Shown: piece after piece, positions 6,822-11,209 of the stretch
How the letters are laid out: every line of letters starts with the position of its first letter
Numbering within the stretch: position 1 is the stretch's first letter
Assembly (NCBI GenBank): GCA_905216075.1
Contig: CAJMSO010000031.1
Location: 1-11,209 of the forward strand
Source of the DNA: an uncultured bacterium
GTDB lineage: Bacteria; Actinomycetota; Coriobacteriia; Coriobacteriales; Coriobacteriaceae
Direction of reading: 5' to 3'
DNA length: 11,209 nt
Translations under genes and position numbers: made by a program
Notes under the pieces: generated by a model
Seen by the model: only the letters and a program-made list of their open reading frames with translations
Told to the model about the DNA's origin: nothing
The model's database searches: none

Positions 6822-7925
6822 CTAGATGCGGACCGGCATGACCAGGTACAGGTAGTTGATCTTGTCGTAGGACTTGAAGATGCCCGCCTGCGAGTAGCTC
6901 TTGAGCTCCAGCGTGATCTCCTTCTCCTTGGACAGGGCATTGAGGCAGCCAAAGATGTAGTGGTAGTTGAAGGCGATGGTGCCCGACTCGCCCTCGGCCT
7001 CGACATCGATCGTCTCCTGCGCAAGGTCCTGGTCATTGGAAATGGAGGACAGGCCCATCTGCCCGTTCTCGACATCGATCTCGAACTTGACGGCGGGGTT
7101 GGCGCTCGCGATAACGGCCACGCGCTTGAGGGCGGCGTTAAAGGCGGCGACGTCAATCTTGACGCTCGTCACGCACGAATCGGGGATGAGCTGCTTGTAG
7201 TTGGGGTACACGCCCTCGATACGACGCGACACGTAGGTGGTGTTGCCGGCCTCAAAGACGACCTGGGTGTCGGTAGCCCCGATCATGATGGTCGCCTGGC
7301 TGGCCATGATGTTCAGTGCGTCGTTAAAGGCGTCGGCCGGAACGTTGAGCTCAAAGGAACCCTCGAGGGTCGAGGTCTCGACCTGCGTATCGCACACGGC
7401 CAAGCGGAAGGAATCGGTCGCCACCAGGCGCACGGTGTTGTTCTCGACCTTCATGTGCACGCCGCCCAGGATGGGGCGGGCCTTGTCGGTCGAGGTGACG
7501 CGCCACACGCGGCCGACCATTTCGGACAAGATATCGGTCGGCAGCTCCACGGCACTCTCGATGGCATAGGCCGGAAACTCGGGGAAGTCATTGGCATCGA
7601 GCGTGTTCAGGCGGAAAGAGCTCTTCTCGCAACTGATCAGCACCTGGCGCTCGGACAGCTCAAAGGTGACCGGGGCATCAGGGAGGGTCTTGGTAATGTT
7701 GGAGAGCATCTTGCAGGGAATAACCATCTCGCGCTCTTCTTCGACATGCGCCGCGATGCGGTGACGAATCGAGATGGTGTAGTTAGAGGTCTGGAATTCC
7801 AAGATGCCGTCTTGTGCCTTAACGAGTACGCCCGAAAGGATGGGAAGGGTGGATGCCGAAGCGACACCCTTCATAACGACGCCGATGGCTTGTGTAAGCG
7901 AGCTCTGGCTGACGGTGAACTTCAT
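6822..7925 (-). CDS. dnaN: DNA polymerase III beta subunit (sliding clamp)
   Basis: DnaN forms the homodimeric ring that tethers polymerase III and many repair proteins to DNA. The 367-aa product starts MKFTVSQSSLTQAIGVVMKG and ends in the conserved YLVMPVRI tail that forms part of the protein-binding pocket. The three clamp folds are at about 1-120, 128-250 and 251-367, the usual bacterial length. The ATG at 7925 has GAAAGG 9 nt upstream. The gene begins directly beside the AT-rich part of the candidate oriC, so any promoter overlaps the unwinding region. recF follows after 10 nt. Confidence 0.98.
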   Translation of the reverse strand: MKFTVSQSSLTQAIGVVMKGVASASTLPILSGVLVKAQDGILEFQTSNYTISIRHRIAAHVEEEREMVIPCKMLSNITKTLPDAPVTFELSERQVLISCEKSSFRLNTLDANDFPEFPAYAIESAVELPTDILSEMVGRVWRVTSTDKARPILGGVHMKVENNTVRLVATDSFRLAVCDTQVETSTLEGSFELNVPADAFNDALNIMASQATIMIGATDTQVVFEAGNTTYVSRRIEGVYPNYKQLIPDSCVTSVKIDVAAFNAALKRVAVIASANPAVKFEIDVENGQMGLSSISNDQDLAQETIDVEAEGESGTIAFNYHYIFGCLNALSKEKEITLELKSYSQAGIFKSYDKINYLYLVMPVRI

Positions 7926-7957
7926 CTTTTAATACCTTTCTATAGATATAAATATCT

Positions 7958-7972
7958 TAATAATAGTAATAG
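7958..7972 (+). promoter_or_regulatory. DnaA-trio array
   Basis: Five consecutive in-register trinucleotides, TAA TAA TAG TAA TAG, read on the plus strand; in the dnaA-to-dnaN sense the complement is CTATTACTATTATTA. DnaA-trios (3'-[G/A]AT-5' repeats) are where a DnaA filament engages one strand during melting. Orientation and order (box, 12-nt segment, trios, AT-rich DNA) agree with the described arrangement. Function is inferred. Confidence 0.65.
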
Positions 7973-7984
7973 CACTGACGAAAC

Positions 7985-7993
7985 TGTTGATTA
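7985..7993 (-). promoter_or_regulatory. Degenerate DnaA-box-like site next to the trios
   Basis: TAATCAACA on the minus strand, with two mismatches to TTATNCACA, 12 nt from the DnaA-trio run. It shares CAACAG with the sites at 8042 and 8140. Its position is right for the box that nucleates a filament, but the match alone is weak. Confidence 0.4.
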
Positions 7994-8041
7994 CTCCCAA
8001 AGACGCAGGTCAGACCCAGAAAGAGAATCGACAGCAACCTG

Positions 8042-8050
8042 TGTGCAACA
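8042..8050 (-). promoter_or_regulatory. DnaA-box-like site
   Basis: TGTTGCACA on the minus strand differs from TTWTNCACA at one position. It lies inside a small palindrome CCTGT-GTGCA-ACAGG. On the plus strand it can also be read as TGTGCAACA, sharing CAACAGG with the site at 8140. Confidence 0.5.
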
Positions 8051-8057
8051 GGGGTGG

Positions 8058-8066
8058 TTTTCCACG
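8058..8066 (+). promoter_or_regulatory. DnaA-box-like site
   Basis: TTTTCCACG differs from TTTTCCACA at the last base only. It is flanked by the inverted repeat GGTTTT/AAAACC (8056-8061 and 8070-8075). Confidence 0.55.
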
Positions 8067-8139
8067 TTCAAAACCTGCGCAAAACTTTTCATCACCGCGG
8101 TTTGGGTTTTAGACACCTTATGCCCGTGGTTTCGACAAG

Positions 8140-8148
8140 TTTTCAACA
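8140..8148 (+). promoter_or_regulatory. DnaA-box-like site
   Basis: TTTTCAACA differs from TTTTCCACA at one base and lies 15 nt from the dnaA stop codon. Its end overlaps the right arm of the GACACCT/AGGTGTC inverted repeat. Confidence 0.5.
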
Positions 8149-8163
8149 GGTGTCTCTATTTCC

Positions 8164-9888
8164 CTACGAGCGCAGTGTAATTTTATCGCGCAGCGACTTG
8201 AGGTCTTCGGTGACGGCGCGGTCTTCCTGGATCATCTTCTGGACCTTTTTGTAGCTCGTGCTGACGGTCGAGTGGTTGCGGTTGCCAAATTCGGCGCCCA
8301 CCGCCGTGGTCGTCATCTCGCACATCTCGATGGCCAGATAGATGGCAATGTGGCGTGCCTTGGCGATATTGGCGTTGCGTCGCGGGCCGATGAGCTCCTC
8401 GTGCGTCACGCCGTACTGCTCTTCAATGACGGACTGAACCGTCTGGACGTTGATTTTTTTGGCCGATGTGTCGAAGTACTGGCTGGCAATGGCGTCGATA
8501 TCGTCAAAGGTGAGCTCCCCGCCCTCGCGCTCGCGGTCGCCCGCCTCGCCGGCGCAGCGCTCGCAAAAGCTCTCGAGTTCGCGAATGTTGGTGCCCGACA
8601 CCTCTGCCATGTGTTTAAAGTGCTCGTCGGTCAGGTGCCCGCCGTCGCCCCCATAGGCTGCCAGCAGCGAGTCGTCGCCTGCCTCGGGAGCGGCGACGAT
8701 GGTGTTCTCGTAATAGCGCTGCAAGATCTTGTATTTCATCTCGTAGCTGGGCTCTGCGACCAGGCAGAGCATGCCGGCGTTGAAGCGGCTGGTCAAACGC
8801 TCGTCCATGCTCAGGTCCTTGGGGGCGCGGTCTGCCGCGATGACGACCTTCTTGTTGTTGCGGATGAACTCGTCCATGAGCTGGAAAAAGTAGTCCACGC
8901 TCGCGCGCTTGCCGATGATGTTTTGGATGTCATCGATGATGAGCACGTCCACGCCGTGGTACGCCTGCATGATGGGGGCGTTGCTCTTCTTTTGGCGGTC
9001 GAACTCGGTCATCAGGTCGTCCAGATATGCCTGGGAGTTGGCATACTTGACCTTGATCTCGGGCGACTTCTCGGCGAGCTCGTTTTTGATAGCGAGCAAC
9101 AGGTGGGTCTTGCCCAGGCCCGATTTGCCGTAGATGAACAGTGATGTGCATGTGCCGCGCTCGTCCGCGAGGGCGGCAAACTTGAGTGCCGAGCGATAGG
9201 CATGGCTGTTCTCGGGGCCGTAGACAAAGTTCTCAAAGGTAAATTTTGAGTTCGCGGCGAGCGGGGCTCCATCCGTATTCTGCTCGGCCGGCACGGTCGG
9301 TGCTGGCACGGGTGAAGCGGGGGTCGCAGCTTGCGTGGATTTAGTCGGCGCTCCGCCCTTCATCTGGTTCATCATGCGACGAAAATCGTCGGCCGAGAGC
9401 GTGTTCTTGATTGCAATGCCCGAATCCGCGCCCGCCGCTGCGTCGTGAGCGATGGGCATGTGCGTGACGGGTGCGTTCGTTGACGTCGCTGCCGCGGTCG
9501 GCAACGGTGCCATGGTTTCACGGGAAACATCGCTGTGCTGGTGCTCGATTATCGGCACGTCGCCTGCGGAGGCCGGCACCGCCGGGGAAGCAGCGGGAGC
9601 CGTGGCGGGCGCCGTCGCGGCAGCGGATTCCGTCGCGGCGCCTTGCGGTGCCACGATGTCGAGCGCAATCGGTGCAAAGGCGATTTCTTCCAGATAGGCC
9701 TCAATGGTTGGCTGATGCTTTTTGAGCTGCGCGATGGCAAAGCGCGAGGGGGCCTCGATCGTGAGCGTATCTTCGGTCAGGCTTATGGCGCGCGATTGCC
9801 CCAGCATGTTGATGAGGCGTGCATCTTGGCCGTCGCGCTGGCAAAAGGCGATGGCATCCCCCAGGATGATGCTTGCTTCCTCGTCCAC
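8164..9888 (-). CDS. dnaA: Chromosomal replication initiator protein DnaA
   Basis: DnaA binds oriC, forms an ATP-dependent filament, melts the duplex and recruits helicase. The 574-aa product has a divergent domain I (1-80), a long Ala/Pro/Thr-rich disordered domain II (about 82-215), the AAA+ domain III with Walker A GKSGLGKT (254-261), Walker B VLIIDDIQ (315-322), sensor 1 near Asp353 and box VII RLTSRF (364-369, Arg finger Arg368), and DNA-binding domain IV with FGNRNHSTV (534-542). The helix-turn-helix motif is NRNHST where E. coli has GRDHTT, so the Asp433 equivalent is Asn538. The start is GTG 9888 with GGGAG 5 nt upstream. It lies only 15 nt after the preceding gene, leaving no room for the usual autoregulated dnaA promoter directly upstream. 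Confidence 0.98.
   Translation of the reverse strand: MDEEASIILGDAIAFCQRDGQDARLINMLGQSRAISLTEDTLTIEAPSRFAIAQLKKHQPTIEAYLEEIAFAPIALDIVAPQGAATESAAATAPATAPAASPAVPASAGDVPIIEHQHSDVSRETMAPLPTAAATSTNAPVTHMPIAHDAAAGADSGIAIKNTLSADDFRRMMNQMKGGAPTKSTQAATPASPVPAPTVPAEQNTDGAPLAANSKFTFENFVYGPENSHAYRSALKFAALADERGTCTSLFIYGKSGLGKTHLLLAIKNELAEKSPEIKVKYANSQAYLDDLMTEFDRQKKSNAPIMQAYHGVDVLIIDDIQNIIGKRASVDYFFQLMDEFIRNNKKVVIAADRAPKDLSMDERLTSRFNAGMLCLVAEPSYEMKYKILQRYYENTIVAAPEAGDDSLLAAYGGDGGHLTDEHFKHMAEVSGTNIRELESFCERCAGEAGDREREGGELTFDDIDAIASQYFDTSAKKINVQTVQSVIEEQYGVTHEELIGPRRNANIAKARHIAIYLAIEMCEMTTTAVGAEFGNRNHSTVSTSYKKVQKMIQEDRAVTEDLKSLRDKITLRS
9515..9528. promoter_or_regulatory. parS: parS-like centromere site inside dnaA
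   Basis: GTTTCACGGGAAAC matches the 14-nt parS consensus GTTTCACGTGAAAC at 13 of 14 bases. On the coding strand it encodes VSRET (DnaA 121-125), the peptide commonly produced when parS lies in this frame. The single mismatch falls on the wobble base of the Ser codon (TCC instead of TCA). It lies in the disordered linker, where protein constraint is low, about 1.4 kb from the candidate oriC. ParB binding is inferred; parB is not in the window. Confidence 0.65.
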
Positions 9889-9903
9889 TGTCTCTCCCGT
9901 TCT

Positions 9904-11209
9904 TTAGCTCTGAGCTCGCACGCGAGCGGCGCCGAGTTCGGTCAGATGGTATTTCTGGCCATGCTTGATGACCAAGCCGGCCTGCGCCAAGTCATTGAGC
10001 GTGCGTGACCAAGTGGGGGCCGAGTTTCCAAACGCCCTCGCCAGATCGGTTGCACCGCACGCTTGATTTTGCGCCAGATAGCCCAGCGCGGCGTTGCCGC
10101 GATCGCTTACGAACACGTCCGGTTGTGGCTGCGCATACTGATTTGCTGCATTAGGATACATCATTTGAGCTGCTGGTTGTTGAGAACTCTGCATCGGCGG
10201 CATTTGCTGTTGAAAACTTTGAGGCCACTGTTGGTAAGGCTGTGGAGGCATCTGCTGGGCCCAGGGGTTGTACTGCTGCTGCGGCATCTGCTGGTACGGC
10301 TGCGGGGACGGTTGGCCGTACCCCAGTGGCGGCATCTGCTGATATGGATATCCCTGTTGGTACGGTTGATAGCCCATTTGCTGGCCACCCGGTGCCCCCG
10401 TCGCCTGCTGCATTGCTGCTGCATCCTGATCCGCCAGCGGCATGGCCTCTGGCATGTTTGGCGGCATCGACATCGATGCCGCTTGGGATTCTTGTGTAGG
10501 AAGCATTCCGGGCTGCTGCATCTGTCCCACGGGGGGCTGCATCTGCTGCGTTGCCATTGGCTGCTGCGCAAAAGCTCCCGGCAGGGGATATGTGGGCTGC
10601 TCCGTCTCGGGCCGCACGGCAGCGCCGCGTCCGCCGGCACGCTCGATTTCCTGCACGCGTTTAGGGTTCAGGCTTACCGTAACCACGGTGCCGTTGCCCA
10701 TGTTGTCCTCGATGGATACGGCACCGCCGGCGTTTTCCAAATACTCCTGCACCATGGGAAACCCTGCTCCGGTTCCACGGATATAGCGCTTCATCTTGCT
10801 GTTTGCGCTGGTAACGCCAAAGTCGAAAGCACGTTCCTTGTCGTCGATGCCGGGTCCTTGATCGGCAAAGCGGATGGTGTCTCCGCCGTCCAGAATCGAG
10901 ATGATGGGCTCGGCAAAGTGTGCGTGGATAAGGTTTTCGACAATCTCGCGGATGACCATGAGCGAGATATGGCCACCTTGTTCTTTCATGCACTGGTAGA
11001 CGGTGTTGGTCGTCTCTTCCAAATACGTGCGGACATCTTGCGGATCAATGACGATCACACGCGGTGTCGACAGCATGTCGTCATAGACGGCGATGCGTGC
11101 GGCGTACATGGCTTTTGGCGCCTGCGTGGTCGTCTGCTCGCCTTCCTCACGCTCTTCGCGCACGCCGGTGATGTGCTCGTTGTCGGGTGCCGGGTCTCCG
11201 GAATCGACC
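9904..11209 (-). CDS. SpoIIAB/RsbW-like ATPase fused through a Q/P-rich linker to a winged-helix domain (5' end open)
   Basis: No characterised homologue is recognised. Counting from GTG 11163, residues about 60-165 form a GHKL ATPase close in pattern to SpoIIAB/RsbW anti-sigma kinases: N box REIVENLIHAHF (Glu76, Asn77), DQGPG (101-105), RGTGAGFPMV (129-138) and NGTVVTV. There is no phospho-acceptor His box, receiver domain or membrane segment, so it is not a normal sensor kinase. Residues about 185-347 are a Gln/Pro/Met/Tyr-rich low-complexity linker with PYQQ repeats. Residues about 353-416 (NAALGYLAQNQACGATDLAR ... LTELGAARV) look like a MarR-type winged helix. The frame stays open to the window edge (15 more codons, no stop) and GTG 11163 has no Shine-Dalgarno, so the true start may lie outside. 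It ends 15 nt before dnaA, suggesting cotranscription. Confidence 0.8.
   Translation of the reverse strand, partial: VDSGDPAPDNEHITGVREEREEGEQTTTQAPKAMYAARIAVYDDMLSTPRVIVIDPQDVRTYLEETTNTVYQCMKEQGGHISLMVIREIVENLIHAHFAEPIISILDGGDTIRFADQGPGIDDKERAFDFGVTSANSKMKRYIRGTGAGFPMVQEYLENAGGAVSIEDNMGNGTVVTVSLNPKRVQEIERAGGRGAAVRPETEQPTYPLPGAFAQQPMATQQMQPPVGQMQQPGMLPTQESQAASMSMPPNMPEAMPLADQDAAAMQQATGAPGGQQMGYQPYQQGYPYQQMPPLGYGQPSPQPYQQMPQQQYNPWAQQMPPQPYQQWPQSFQQQMPPMQSSQQPAAQMMYPNAANQYAQPQPDVFVSDRGNAALGYLAQNQACGATDLARAFGNSAPTWSRTLNDLAQAGLVIKHGQKYHLTELGAARVRAQS
10189..10371 (-). repeat. PYQQ/QQMPP repeats in the linker-coding region
   Basis: The part coding for residues 265-325 of the ATPase/winged-helix protein repeats PYQQ four times (at 267, 273, 289 and 309) and QQMPP three times (275, 303, 319), interspersed with GYGQ, NPW and SFQQQ. 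It has the composition of a prion-like, disordered segment. Such repeats are prone to length change between strains. Confidence 0.75.

Larger units (their letters stand above)
7926..8163. other. oriC: Candidate chromosomal replication origin (oriC)
   Basis: This 238-nt gap between dnaA and dnaN is the usual oriC site in Actinomycetota and Bacillota. Positions 7926-7972 have only 8 G/C of 47, against a GC-rich background, as expected for an unwinding element. The DnaA-proximal part holds several one-mismatch DnaA-box-like sites, an inverted repeat GGTTTT/AAAACC (8056-8075) around one of them, and GACACCT/AGGTGTC (8112-8118 / 8148-8154) next to the dnaA stop. Read in the dnaA-to-dnaN direction the order is boxes, a mixed segment, a trio run, then AT-rich DNA, which matches the basal unwinding system known from Bacillus subtilis. 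Confidence 0.8.

Noticed and set aside
6812..7156. N-terminal extension of recF in the open frame up to 7156
   Set aside because: This part lies over dnaN in another frame, is Ser/Arg/Pro-rich and unlike RecF. The RecF similarity begins at MFARDL, at 6805-6811.
8056..8075. GGTTTT-CCACGTTC-AAAACC in oriC considered as a second parS
   Set aside because: Several consensus positions fail (11, 12 and 15 of the 16-mer); it fits better as a DnaA-box region with an inverted repeat.

Overview
The window is the replication-initiation and gyrase block of a bacterial chromosome, read backwards: every real gene lies on the minus strand. In transcription order (right to left) it holds an ATPase/DNA-binding gene of unknown function, then dnaA, dnaN, recF, a DUF721 (DciA-type) gene, gyrB and gyrA. 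The order dnaA-dnaN-recF-DUF721-gyrB-gyrA is the classical actinobacterial one (it is the order of Mycobacterium tuberculosis Rv0001-Rv0006). High GC, third-position G/C preference, frequent GTG starts and the protein sequences suggest a member of the Actinomycetota. My best guess is a gut Coriobacteriia member such as Collinsella; that taxon is an inference from general resemblance, not proven here.

Layout. 1-121: gyrA downstream region with a strong intrinsic terminator. 122-2863: gyrA. 2864-3018: a structured leader between gyrB and gyrA, with a long imperfect inverted repeat. 3019-5049: gyrB. 5050-5154: gyrB upstream region with the terminator that closes the recF/dciA transcript. 5155-7925: dciA, recF and dnaN, packed with a 14-nt overlap and a 10-nt gap. 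7926-8163: AT-rich dnaN-dnaA intergenic region, the likely oriC, with DnaA-box-like sites and a run of five DnaA-trios. 8164-9888: dnaA, which carries a near-perfect parS-like site inside its linker-coding part. 9904 to the right edge: a protein with a SpoIIAB/RsbW-like ATPase domain, a Gln/Pro/Met/Tyr-rich linker and a C-terminal winged helix, only 15 nt upstream of dnaA and open at the window edge.

How it works together: DnaA opens oriC, DciA probably helps deliver DnaB helicase, DnaN is the sliding clamp, RecF supports gap repair, and GyrAB relieves positive supercoils. The points most worth a second look are the ATPase/winged-helix gene apparently in one operon with dnaA; the parS-like site in dnaA; the DnaA-trio array; GyrA Phe154, at the E. 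coli Ser83 fluoroquinolone-resistance position; and the structured gyrA leader, which could mask the gyrA ribosome-binding site. No transposon, CRISPR array, tRNA or rRNA was seen.
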